Below are positions 23,508-34,554 of a stretch of DNA of 64,000 bases, one piece after another (position 1 is the stretch's first letter; every line of letters begins with the position of its first letter). The DNA is from Cylicocyclus nassatus (lineage: Eukaryota > Nematoda > Chromadorea > Rhabditida > Strongylidae). The position numbers and the translations under genes were made by a program. The DNA lies in the NCBI GenBank assembly GCA_958299035.1, contig CATQJL010000112.1, positions 6,742,123 to 6,806,122 on the forward strand, in the 5' to 3' direction. The notes beneath the pieces were generated by a model. It searched no databases, was not told the DNA's origin, and worked only from the letters and a program-made list of their open reading frames with translations.

Positions 23508-26500
23508 CTATTCTTCATCTAACGCGAGCTTTCCAGCTAAAACCTCATCCTTTTTTATCGGTTGTATCGATCGGCCACCCTGAAAGATTGGACATTTGCA
23601 AAAAAATTTGCTCAAAATCAAACAAGTAATGAATTCCGATGGTGGCTCTTTTAGCACGACTACAGTCAAATGCAAGCTAAACCATTCATAGAATTAACGG
23701 AATAAGAAAAGATATTAAGGAGTTGCGAAGAGGAGTTGTAAGCATTCCTTACCTGAGTAACCACAGCTGGTTTGCAGAGATCCATACTAACACTGACAGG
23801 ATTCCATTCCTTGCCGATCGGTTGCGAAACAACCGCTTCGAAATCAACAACACTTGTGTAGGGGAAGGGTAGATTGTTCGGCTGCAGTTTGCCTATGGTC
23901 TGCAAAAAACATTCGAGAAACACATATTCTTCATCGATTTTCGAAACAGTCACTTTCTCTAATTGACGAAATATTGCACAATCAGTTATAGAACAAAAAA
24001 AAAAAGAACACTTTCTAGGGGGAACACGCGGAAGGCGACAAATGCCCTGGAACAGTCACGACTAGTGGCCACGCCCTGTGCGAGTTGTCGTCAACTCTCG
24101 TCCTTCCAATCTTTGAACTGGAGCGCGTCTGCGCGCTTTCTACATGTTTCGGTTCTTCTGTGATTCATTTTTGTCTCTGTTCTTGTCTATCCTTTACGGT
24201 TCTATATTTTTCACCTTTTGTGTAAACATATTTGCTTATAGGGGTATGAGATGTATTATTGATGCGGGAGTTCCTTCATGTAGTTGCACATATAAGCGAG
24301 CAAGAGGAATCGCCACCTGACTCATCAGAGGTATGACCTTTCTTGTGTTCTGTGCTTTTCTACTTTCCATTTCATCATTTTCTTATATAGATATCACCTT
24401 ATGAATGTCCTCCCCCTATTCATGGCTAGCCTTTTTGTTATCATCAAAATGTTTGCGAGACTTAATCATTCCATTTTAGTTGAGATATTCGCAGAAAGAT
24501 CGCTTTCAACTTCGTGTGCCATAGCTATGGACTTATGAGGTAAAAGCTCTCACTCACTACTTCTGCTTGAACTTCGCTCATCGTTTCTTTTGAAGGATGG
24601 ATCTCACGCCTAAGTGCATTCGAACAGAGGCGAGCTCAAGGGCCATTGACGTGAGCATTCTGTAAACTCTGCTACTTACACTCGGGTTATCAGTGCCAAA
24701 TTCTGCAAGTTTAACTTTTGTGTATTCATATGGCTTTTTCTTTATTTTAGCTATCCTAACGGTCCTATGTTCTTGTCTTTTCTTGAAGAAATGGTTGGAC
24801 TTAACATGACTTCATTCACTTGTAAGCAGTATTTCTGTATACGTAATGGTCCCTTGTAGATACCGTTGTCGATAATGACTATGTGGAACAGATAGACTTA
24901 AAAAGTACTTGGAAACTTTGTACAGGGATTTCTTGTTTTTGAGTATACTCTACATTGCTGAGTGATAGCATCATTTCCTTTCTTTGTCCTATATCTGGTG
25001 CGATTTTGTTGCGAATAAAGTGGTTTTTCTCTCTGCCCTGTCAAACGAAGAAAAGTGAGCGTAAAAAATAAGATAAACTTGAAGTATTGACAAAGGCTAA
25101 ATTCTGAAAGATATCGCGGCTATATTGAGTTCGATCTCCGGCTGGATACAAATTGATGTTGAGATTTTGCCTGAAAATGAGGATTCTTCTTACTTTGAGA
25201 CTCGAAAAAAACTGCTTTGCAGCATTTATCGTGTTTGATTCATCTCTATCCGAATGATAGCTACACAACTGCATAGAACTGATGCAATTCCGTTATTTTT
25301 ATTCACTGCAGAAGCTAATCGAAATATCATCGGCTTCCAGATTCTTAGAGGCGTGGAGGTGGAGTCTTGCCAACTCACAGCGGGGCGGTTTTTGCTAGCG
25401 AAAGAGTACGAAAAGCAATGCTATAACATGGAGGTTTAACAAGTTTATCCTTGTTATCAGGCAAAATCTGCAACACACCTACACGAACCTGGGAACTGAT
25501 CATATGCGTTACTTAGATGATGGCCGAAATCGAATCTCACACTCAATTAGCTATCAGCAAACAACCTACGAGTCTACACTTGCGTTACGTAACCTTTCCT
25601 TATACACTGGTTGGTCACACTTACCAATTTCACACAACGAACTCTTATGAACAAAACAGAGTAGTCGTAAGTAGTCGAAAAGGGCACCGCCACCATTCAG
25701 GTGCCAGCCTATGCGCCACAAGAGCGTCAATCTGTCTAATTGACTCGAGGCCAGCACTAAACCGCAAGCAAATGGGAGGCGTGGCCACCGTTCCCTCGCC
25801 TCTGCTGGGTTTTGTCGCCTTCCGCACCACACCCCTTTCTAGATAATAATTCAACAAGTGCGAGTGTGAGGCAGGTTCAGTTTTCTGGAGAGCATCAAGA
25901 GTTGGACTGAAACGAAAGTGAAAGATGTCTATAAAGTAAGAATACTTACATTTTCCTGCGTTTCCTTGATGATCACTCCCGGACGATTTTTGTCTTTTCG
26001 TCTTTTTTGCTTCGCTTTGATGATGAACTGCTTTCTACGTTTCCTTTCTGTCATACCAGGTCCCACCCAACATCCCCAGCCTTGCAGTGTAAGATCAACA
26101 TCCTTTGGTCGCTCACCTTCTTCAATCTAAACATTGAGATGTTTATGAAACTGAGGAAATTTCCAGAAGTTTAGCTCTACTCACAAATTCTTTTTCTTCT
26201 TCAAAATCACCGATAACGTCATCATCCTTGAATGCTTCGGCCACCGCATGTGCTTGATCTGCAGAAAGAAAAACTGATCTTTGGAAACATCTAATACCTA
26301 CGGAAATTCTTATTTTGAGAACAGTTCAAGAATTTATGAACTCTGAATTTTTCGAAAAAACAACTTGTCAAAAGGTAACAAACCTTCATCAAACTCATTC
26401 ATTTTGTCGACCAGCTCTGACGAGACCTTAGAAAGGTTTGTTGTTTCAACCTAAAACAAGACATAAAACAACAGTAAAGACTAATGTTCCACAGTACCTG

Positions 26501-29500
26501 CAGAAAGTTTTTGGGATCAAAAGAGATGTCAACGGCTTCGTCCTTCTTCTCTTCTTCTTCTGTCGATTTCGAAGCCTTCTTTTTCTTTCGTCTACCTTTG
26601 GTTTTCTTTGCTTCTGCTTCCTCTTCTTCATCGCGGATCTTCTTAGCTATCTTTAAAAGTCGAATATTTTGCGGATGATCTATGAAGCTCCAAAAATACT
26701 ATGTACCTCCTTCAAGTCATTCATGACTTTCTCTTCTGCAGCATCAAAGAGTTCGTCAATGTCTTTTGTGGTACAATCCTTGTGGATAGTTTCCTCTTGC
26801 TTCCGCTTCTTCCCTTTCTTCACTGAATTTTCAATGATTGACAGAAAAAATATTCTAGCAGCTTGGAAAACGCTGAGAGACCTCATCACCATCGAACTCG
26901 GGTGAAATGTAATACGAAATGCGCTTACCTTTTTTACCTTCAGAGCTGGAGCTATTTATAGGTTCTGCGTCGACTTTTTGCAAATCATTATCTTTGGCCA
27001 CCGCTTTCTCTTCTGAAAAGATTGCAAGCGTGCAAAATCATCAATCGGTCGGGGTTAGGTTATCGTTACATGCTAGTAAATTCTGTCATAAAAGTGTCTC
27101 AAAACAGTATGAAAGAGACGTTTGAGATGTTCACCACAGTTTGGTTGGATATCAGACCATTTTTGGTCGTCCAATCTCAAATTCAAAAATTTATGGAACA
27201 GACCATTCCTTTCGCCTGAGCTATCCTTTTCTTCTTCTGTTGCTGCTCTAGAGCTTTCCTTTCCCATTGCAGTGGCAGTTGATTTTTCCTCACTTTCACG
27301 ATCAGCAGCATCAGCCGAAGGCGGAACAAATGTCCAGTCGCTTTCTTGCTCGAAAGTCGGTTGTGAATCAGATGCCTAGAAGAGTTAAAATAAGAAAACA
27401 GGGTGATCTGGTTCTAGTAAAAAGATTGAAAGCGACCAAATCAGATCAAGAGATCAAATTGCCGTAGCTAAAGACGCACATTTTTAGCTGCTCGAGTCCT
27501 TGCTGCCTCCAGCTCGCGACGTTTTTTGGCTCGCAACTCATATAGAGCGATGCGCGCTTCCTCTGCCTTTTCTTCGTTTTCATATCCGGTCGAAGCGCTG
27601 TCGCTTTTTGCTGCTGCTACAGCGGCACTCTAGAAATATTTACTTATAAAGAAGTAAGTCTCAAATTCCACATAATGCAACAATATACCTTGATCATGTC
27701 AGAAACGCTCATCTTCTTCTTCTCTTCTTCTTCTCCTTCATCTTCGCTTTCAGATTCCATGGAGACCTTTGATTTGAGATCCCGTCCCAATCTGAAATCG
27801 TGGTTTTCGTTCTCTAAAAATCATGGTTTCAACGAATGCGCTACCTCAGATGTTCTTCCAACACTTGCTTAGCACGAGCATCGCGTCCAGCATACTTTAC
27901 AACATCTTGTTGAAACTTCGTTCGAGCGCGATGCTTGAGCGAACCGCGTTCCTAGAAATAATTTCTACACGTTATGAGGGAAGTGACAGAGAGGAGGAAA
28001 ATTGAGACTTTTTCATCAAAAGCGATTTAGCGCGAAGGAAAGAAGGCTTTTATTAACTCTCTTCAACAATGTAAAACACTTTCGATCAGCAACAAGGTGC
28101 CGGCAAAAATTTGAACTTATTGCTTGCCACTATCGCTACCGTTACGGTTTTATCCAGATAAAACTCACTATGATTCTTTGATTTTCTAGCTCCATCAGCT
28201 TCTCCTTTGCTGCTTCTGGGTCACGAACGAGTAGCTCATCGAACTCCTTGATCAGCTGCTTACGCTTCTGGCGCTTCAAAATACGATGGTATCTGGAGAT
28301 ACAGATCATCGATGACCGATGAATTCTCGAAGCAATTTGTGCAAAAATTCCTGCGCGTTGTTGATAAAACAAAACCCCTCACCCTTTGGATTTGATTTTG
28401 GCAGCGTAACGGTATTTTGCTTCTCTATAACTGATTAGTGCGCGCATCTTTTGCATCTGATTCAGCCTTTCTTTGGCCTGAAACGAAGAGACTTTCAACT
28501 TTCTTCAGATTATAGAGCGATACACTTACCTCCTTTACATCCATGGCTTTGATAATCTCCATTTCTGCCTCTGTATAAACAGTATCATTTGTCATATTAT
28601 TTTTAGATCCATTCCACATCTCCATCATTTTCTTTTCAAAATCCGTTTTGGGCTGAAAACAAAATGACATATTTGATTCCAAAGGAGAGAGACACAAACC
28701 TTGAAAGCTTCAGCCCTATCAGCGGCTTTTTCAGTTGATAACAACATTTCCTCATATAAAGGAAATGAAAGTTGATCTGCCAGACGGTTAGATTTTACTA
28801 CATCGTTCCAGACTTTGAGATCTTTCCTGAACGATAGAAATTCTTGTACATTCATCAGATAGTGTGATACGTATTATGAAAACACAAAACTGGCATACTC
28901 ATAGTAGATGGTAAGAATTACGATAGTATTAACAAGATCGCCGGATCGCCGAGAAATCGCAGAAAAATATTCTGACTCACTTCAACTCGATGAATCCCAC
29001 GGCTCCTTTGATCCGTTCACTTGCCTGTCGATGTACAGGTACAGCTACCGTCTGACTTGATCCAACTCGATTTTCTTCTTTCTTCTCTTCTTCCAACTTC
29101 TGCTTCGCTAAAGCGGTAGCGAACCTAAAATTTGAGTGCGACGGTTTCAATTGTGATGAGATATCTTCAACACAATATAAGTGTTGTAGAGCCGTCCCTT
29201 AAATTGGAACTTGCTCGCTCACTATAGGCTAGGTCGATATGGTCTCTGTGGTTGCGGCGTACCCGCCGCACCTTTGATATATTTGTGTGTTGTTCTCGAG
29301 CTATTCCTAGTGAACCCTCGGCATGTACGCCGATAGGCAGAGGGGGAACTTTTGTGTTTTTCTAATAAGTCGTCAACGACTCAACGCGTTCCACTACAAC
29401 TGGCGATCAGGATCAAGGACAAGAAGAAGCCTCCACCGACCAAGGACCAGAAGAAGCTGCAGGGACCAAGGACCAGAAGCCTCCACCAATCAAGGACAAG

Positions 29501-32500
29501 AAGAATTGCTGCAGCCGGATCGGGGAGGAAGCTGTCACAGGTCGAGGACAGCCAAACAAGTAAGCTCTGCTAAGAAGATTATCGATTCAACAGAAGAAGT
29601 CGTTGAGGAGAGGTCCACCATGCCGAAAGCCAGTGAAGAACGGCATGGTCACGACTCCTTAGAGAAGGTCCTATCAGTCATGGTCGACCAGATGCGGCTC
29701 CAACAGGAGGATATGAAGCTGCATATGCAGCTTCAACAGGAACAAATGCAAGCTCGACTACAAGCCCAGCAGGAACAAGTACAGATGCAGCTGCAAGCTC
29801 AGCAAGAGCAAATGAGGACGCCGATCTCCACCCTGGTCAGTAGTCAGGGAGCCGTCCAGGACACCAGCAAGGATCAGTACGATCAGCTGAGTAAGGACGT
29901 GCAAAGGTTCGTCTCAGACGAAGAAACAGGTAATACCTTTGCGTACTGGTATGGCAGGTACGGACCGGTTATACGCGACTCCCAGCTTTCGGATCAGAAG
30001 AAGCGCGACTTAATCCTAATGAAGCTGGATGAAGAAGCATACAGGAAGTATGCCGATGAGGTTCTGCCAGCGCAACCAAGCGACTTGGACTTCGATACTA
30101 CCGTCGCGAATCTCCAGAAGCTGTTCGCCTCCAAGAAGACGCTCATCAGAAGACGTTATGAGTGCCTAAGGATAACGTGCCCTCCGCTTACGCCAGCGTA
30201 CGTACCGTTCCGGGAGTACGCCAATACTATCAAGCGGATGGACGAGGACGCCCGGCTTAAGGAGGTCGACTACACGGCGATGAAGACGCTGCAGTTCGTA
30301 GCAGGTCTTCAAGATCCCTCGCTTAGGGATTGTGAGAACTTCACTGCTTTGAAAATGGATAACACAGACATGGAAGGCACACGCGACATCCATGCTGTAT
30401 GGAAGAAGAAGGTAAACTGTTTCTCATGTGGAGGACCACATTTCAGAAGAGACTGCCCACAGTCTGCCAGCACTGGCCGGAAGAAGCGACGGAGAATAAG
30501 TGCAAAACGCTTTGGTCACAAAAGGCAGTGCAAGAACGTGATCGCTTTCGATGCCGAGAGTGCGCGAACTTATCTCGACGTCGTAATCAAAGGATGCTCT
30601 CTCAAACTCCAGCTGGATACGGGCGCGGACATAACCCTGATATCGCGTAGAGCATGGAAAAGGATAGGATCTCCTGCTCTGGAAACATGTAGTATGCCAG
30701 TCAAAACTGCAGACGGAACGCCGATGCAGATCTATGGTAAATTTTCAACCGATTTCTCTGTTAGAGATCGACATACAGGAAAGATGGTTCATGGAAACGG
30801 CACATGCTACGTCACCGAAGGCTCGAACTTACTTGGATTGGAGTGGTGTATTCAGCTGCCGGCATATAAGAAGCTGAAGGACAACTACCACTGCAGGAAG
30901 GTGACTAACGAAGAAAAATTTCGAGCCGAAGTGGTCGCCGATTTGAAGGAGCGATATGCAGAAGTCTTCAACAGCGATCTGGGGAAATGCACGAAGAGCA
31001 AGGCAAGGCTAGCTTTGAAGAGTGATGCTGTTCCAGTTTTCAAGAAGAAGCGACCGGTGCCTTACGCGACAGCACCGGAATTGGAAGCCGAGATCGATCG
31101 CTTGGCAGCCGAAGGAGTCATTTCTCCGGTCGAACACTCAGAATGGGCCGCACCGGTGGTTGCTGTCAAGAAGAAGAACGGGAAAATCCGTCTTTGTGCC
31201 GACTTCTCGACAGGATTGAACGATGCATTGCAATTGCATCAGCACCCATTGCCCACAGCGGAGGAAGTGTTCGCAAAACTAAATGGAGGCCAGTTCTTCA
31301 CACAGCTCGACTTAGCCGAAGCGTATTTACAAGTGGAAGTCGAAGAAGCATCAAAGGAGATGTTAACCATCAATACGCACAAGGGATTGTATCGCTACAA
31401 TCGCCTACCCTTTGGGGTGAAATCTGCGCCAGGAATTTTCCAACAAGTAATGGACTCCATGATAAGCGGACTTGATGGAGTAGCCGCTTATCTTGATGAC
31501 ATCATCATCACGGGAAGGAGTTGTGAAGAACACCGCCAAAACTTGGAAGCCTTGTTTAAGAGAATCAAGGACTATGGATTCCACGTCAGGTTGGAAAAAT
31601 GCCATTTTCTGATGCCAGAGATTTGTTACTTAGGATGCATCATCGACAAAAATGGACGCCGGCCGGACCCAAAGAAGATTGAGGTCATACAGCAAATGCC
31701 AGCGCCGAAGAACATAGCGGATGTTCGTTCATTCCTGGGCATGATCAACTACTATGGATTATTTGTGGCCGAGATGCGTCAACTTCGTGCACCCCTGGAC
31801 GCGTTGCTCAGAAAAGACGCAAGGTTCGAATGGACAGAGGAATGCCAAAATGCATTCGAGCGTGCTAAGGAAGTTTTAGCCTCGGACCTACTTCTTACAC
31901 ATTTCGATCCTAGCTTGCAGATAGTGGTAGCTGCAGACGCATCGGATTACGGAATTGGAGCTGTGATCTTACACAAGATGCCGGATGGATCGGAAAAGGC
32001 GATTTGCCATGCAAGCCGGAGCCTCACAGCCGCCGAGAGAAATTACGGACAAATTGAAAAAGAAGGACTTGCACTGGTTTTCGCGGTGCGTAAGTTCCAT
32101 CGATATATATACGGACGCCGATTCAGGCTGCTCACCGACCACAAGCCGCTGCTGCACATTTTTGGACCGAAGAAGATGGTACCGGTGTACACAGCGAACA
32201 GATTGCAACGATGGAAACTTATTCTTCTCGCATACGACTTCGATTTGGAGTACCAGAAGACGACCGAATTCGGGCAAGCGGATGCATTATCTCGACTGAT
32301 CCCTCCACGTCCATTTCAAACCGAAGACGTCGTAATCGCGAAGATAGAAGAAGATGTGCAAGCCGTTCAAGCTGAGACTGTACGAGCGCTACCAGTGACC
32401 AGGAGTAAGATTGAAGAGGAGTCCCGCAAGGACGAAAACATCATGCAGGTTATACAAACGCTACAGTCAGGAGCGTGGCCTTCCAAGCCAAAAGGAGACA

Positions 32501-34289
32501 TCGGAAACTGGAGAGCACTGAACGAGAGTTTATCGGTGCAAAATGGATGTTTGTACTTTGGTCACAGAATAGTTATTCCAACCTCGCTGCGACAACTGGT
32601 TTTGAAGCACTTACACGAGGGACACCCTGGAATGACAAGGATGAAGATACTCGCGAGAGGATTCGCATACTGGATGGGTATCAACAGAGAGATCGAAGAC
32701 TCAGTGCGCCTCTGTAGGGAATGTCAAGAAGCAGCCAAGATGCCAGTGAAGACTGTTCTGCATTCATGGAAAATGGAAGAAAAGCCATGGAATCGAATCC
32801 ACATTGGCTATGCAGGACCACTAAATGGAAAGATGTATCTTGTCGTAGTCGATGCGTACTCGAAATGGCCAGAAGTGCTGGAAATGTCGTCATCGTCGAC
32901 GGCCGCAACTTTGAAGGAACTTAGACTGCTATTCGCTCGTTTCGGAAATCCGCGAGTAATCGTGTCGGACAACGGAACACAGTTCACAGCAAAGGAGTTT
33001 CAAGACTTTTGTAAAGAGCGAGGAATCCAGCACATGCGTTCGCCCCCATTCCATCCACAATCAAATGGACAAGCGGAAAGGTTTGTGGATATCTTCAAGA
33101 GAACCTTCCAGAAATTTAAGGAGGGAGGAACGACAGAGAAGCTTGCCGAGTTCCTGCAGTCGTATCGACGAACACCTTGTACAACTGCTCCAGGACAACG
33201 TTCACCTGCCGAACTGCTGCTGGGACGTCAGATGAGGACACCGCTGTCGCTGTTGAATGAAGATTCCAAAGAAGAAGGAAAGATGGGCAACGAAACCATG
33301 GAGAAGCAGTTTAACCGCCACCATGGAACACGAAAGAAAGCGTACCAGCCAGAAGAAGCCGTGTGGGTACGTGATTTTCGCTCTGGATGTGAAAAATGGA
33401 TTCCAGCACGAGTGAAGAAACGCTATGGAGAAGCGCTCTATGACGTGCTTACGGAAGATGGACAGTTATGGAGACGTCATGCGAATCAGATGCGCCGCGC
33501 CGCAAGTATGGACCGACATCATGACTCAACACAGTCCATCTCCGACGAAGGCCGACGTAACAATGGTATGGATGCTGCTGAACATCAAGCCACCTCGTCT
33601 ACGCCACCGACATCAACCAGACCAAGTCGCCATTGTCGCCCACCAGAACGTCTACAAGTAGATCCTTATTGTAAGATGTATCGTTGTTCATCTTAGGAGG
33701 GAGGTGTTGTAGAGCCGTCCCTTAAATTGGAACTTGCTCGCTCACTATAGGCTAGGTCGATATGGTCTCTGTGGTTGCGGCGTACCCGCCGCACCTTTGA
33801 TATATTTGTGTGTTGTTCTAGAGCTATTCCTAGTAAACCCTCGGCATGTACGCCGATAGGCAGAGGGGGAACTTTTGTGTTTTTCTAATAAGTCGTCAAC
33901 GACTCAACGCGTTCCACTACAATAAGTCTCTAACAAATTTTCTCACAAGACAGTTGAGATAAAAATAAGCAAATTTGTACTTATGCGTTCAAGAACAAAA
34001 ATAATGTAACCAATGAAGCGTTGTTTTTACAACAAATCCAAAAAAATGTTAAATGATGGATAAAAAAATGGAAAAGGAAAACAATTACACCTACTTAGAT
34101 TGTTTCACAGATTTGATAAGGACATCACTGCTGATCTTCGGTGCGGTTTTACGAATTTGTACCTGAACTGGAGCTGAGGAACATTCAAATGAGATTAGAA
34201 TGATTGCTGCACACCTTCTCTTTGTTGCCCAACACGCTTGCCAACAACTTCTCGTGCTTGATCTCATCAAAGTCGTCATCATCTGACAT
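23508..34289 (-). CDS. UTP14: U3 snoRNA-associated protein UTP14 (SSU processome)
   Basis: Nineteen exons in phase, 744 residues: 34289-34215, 34162-34095, 29124-28981, 28826-28700, 28652-28530, 28477-28383, 28292-28169, 27951-27845, 27791-27689, 27629-27480, 27375-27204, 27012-26929, 26822-26707, 26650-26498, 26450-26384, 26258-26185, 26126-25949, 23956-23753, 23579-23508. Family marks: EAEMEIIKAMDVKEAK, AAKIKSKGYHRILKRQKRK, ERGSLKHRART, GWGCWVGPG, RRKDKNRPGVIIKE, LPFPYTSVVDFEAVVSQPIG and GGRSIQPIKKDE. UTP14 activates the helicase DHR1 in 18S rRNA maturation in the nucleolus. Intron 2 contains a Gypsy retrotransposon and the 2-kb penultimate-joint intron a possible TIR element. The ATG directly follows a TTTTTAAG acceptor. 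The C-terminal exons lie 2 kb from the rest and are easily missed. Confidence 0.92.
24010..25845. mobile_element. Possible TIR element inside a UTP14 intron
   Basis: Degenerate inverted ends: from 24014 the order is CTAG, GCGGAAGGCGACAAA, GTGGCCACGCC; the same blocks occur in complement and reverse order up to about 25843. The span fills most of the UTP14 intron 23957-25948. No transposase is seen. On the plus strand 24269-24337 plus 24480-24525 could splice into a 37-residue frame, but this has no recognised similarity. Confidence 0.35.
29182..29398 (+). repeat. 5' LTR
   Basis: 217 bp, starts TGTTGTAGAGCC and ends CACTACA; a direct copy lies at 33705-33921. The candidate primer-binding region starts just after it (ACTGGCGATCAGG). 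Confidence 0.93.
29620..33696 (+). CDS. Gag-Pol polyprotein of Gypsy retrotransposon
   Basis: One uninterrupted frame; the start is taken at 29620, but the frame is open back to 29323 inside the LTR. Order from that start: Gln-rich coiled region, Gag-like part, one zinc knuckle CFSCGGPHFRRDC (about residue 266), aspartic protease LQLDTGADITLIS (about 331), reverse transcriptase with YLDDIIITG (about 620), RNase H (VVAADASDYGIGAV), integrase zinc region (HEGHPGMTRMK, later CRECQ) and core (SDNGTQF, about 1116; SNGQAERF, about 1151). Protease to integrase order is that of Ty3/Gypsy. No gag/pol frameshift is needed. At about residue 1062 the expected first catalytic Asp of the integrase core is Gly (IHIGYAGP), so integration by its own enzyme is doubtful. 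No envelope gene is seen. Confidence 0.9.
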   Translation: MPKASEERHGHDSLEKVLSVMVDQMRLQQEDMKLHMQLQQEQMQARLQAQQEQVQMQLQAQQEQMRTPISTLVSSQGAVQDTSKDQYDQLSKDVQRFVSDEETGNTFAYWYGRYGPVIRDSQLSDQKKRDLILMKLDEEAYRKYADEVLPAQPSDLDFDTTVANLQKLFASKKTLIRRRYECLRITCPPLTPAYVPFREYANTIKRMDEDARLKEVDYTAMKTLQFVAGLQDPSLRDCENFTALKMDNTDMEGTRDIHAVWKKKVNCFSCGGPHFRRDCPQSASTGRKKRRRISAKRFGHKRQCKNVIAFDAESARTYLDVVIKGCSLKLQLDTGADITLISRRAWKRIGSPALETCSMPVKTADGTPMQIYGKFSTDFSVRDRHTGKMVHGNGTCYVTEGSNLLGLEWCIQLPAYKKLKDNYHCRKVTNEEKFRAEVVADLKERYAEVFNSDLGKCTKSKARLALKSDAVPVFKKKRPVPYATAPELEAEIDRLAAEGVISPVEHSEWAAPVVAVKKKNGKIRLCADFSTGLNDALQLHQHPLPTAEEVFAKLNGGQFFTQLDLAEAYLQVEVEEASKEMLTINTHKGLYRYNRLPFGVKSAPGIFQQVMDSMISGLDGVAAYLDDIIITGRSCEEHRQNLEALFKRIKDYGFHVRLEKCHFLMPEICYLGCIIDKNGRRPDPKKIEVIQQMPAPKNIADVRSFLGMINYYGLFVAEMRQLRAPLDALLRKDARFEWTEECQNAFERAKEVLASDLLLTHFDPSLQIVVAADASDYGIGAVILHKMPDGSEKAICHASRSLTAAERNYGQIEKEGLALVFAVRKFHRYIYGRRFRLLTDHKPLLHIFGPKKMVPVYTANRLQRWKLILLAYDFDLEYQKTTEFGQADALSRLIPPRPFQTEDVVIAKIEEDVQAVQAETVRALPVTRSKIEEESRKDENIMQVIQTLQSGAWPSKPKGDIGNWRALNESLSVQNGCLYFGHRIVIPTSLRQLVLKHLHEGHPGMTRMKILARGFAYWMGINREIEDSVRLCRECQEAAKMPVKTVLHSWKMEEKPWNRIHIGYAGPLNGKMYLVVVDAYSKWPEVLEMSSSSTAATLKELRLLFARFGNPRVIVSDNGTQFTAKEFQDFCKERGIQHMRSPPFHPQSNGQAERFVDIFKRTFQKFKEGGTTEKLAEFLQSYRRTPCTTAPGQRSPAELLLGRQMRTPLSLLNEDSKEEGKMGNETMEKQFNRHHGTRKKAYQPEEAVWVRDFRSGCEKWIPARVKKRYGEALYDVLTEDGQLWRRHANQMRRAASMDRHHDSTQSISDEGRRNNGMDAAEHQATSSTPPTSTRPSRHCRPPERLQVDPYCKMYRCSS
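33705..33921 (+). repeat. 3' LTR
   Basis: Same 217 bp as 29182-29398 with two visible substitutions; followed by the ATAAG duplication. Confidence 0.93.
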
Positions 34290-34554
34290 CTTAAAAAGGC
34301 CTGGAATTTCCGAGTCGATTTGATCAGAAATGTACGATGAAGGAGATGATTACTCCAATTTTACAGTGATAATGTTCGACAAAATCGTTCTATACAAACT
34401 CAGCGAATACCGGATTCGTTTATCAATCATCTTCATAACATTTCAGAGGTATAAAAACAATAAAATTAAGTTACATTATTAATTAATGCGCATTGGAGCT
34501 AGGACAAATAAACTTCATGTAACACGTATGAATTCAAACATATAACGATGGTTT

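Larger units (their letters stand above)
29182..33921 (+). mobile_element. Gypsy-type LTR retrotransposon
   Basis: Two 217-bp LTRs (29182-29398 and 33705-33921), TG...CA ends, two differences seen between them. Flanking target duplication ATAAG at 29177-29181 and 33922-33926. A purine tract (AGGAGGGAGG) precedes the 3' LTR. It is inserted in intron 2 of UTP14 in the opposite orientation to the gene. The low LTR divergence indicates recent insertion. Confidence 0.95.

Noticed and set aside
23666..23956. A separate small gene next to rpb-6
   Set aside because: Sequence and phase show it is the penultimate exon of UTP14.
26446..27267. Serine- and lysine-rich frames on both strands
   Set aside because: Plus-strand frames are shadows of the Lys/Glu-rich UTP14 exons on the minus strand.
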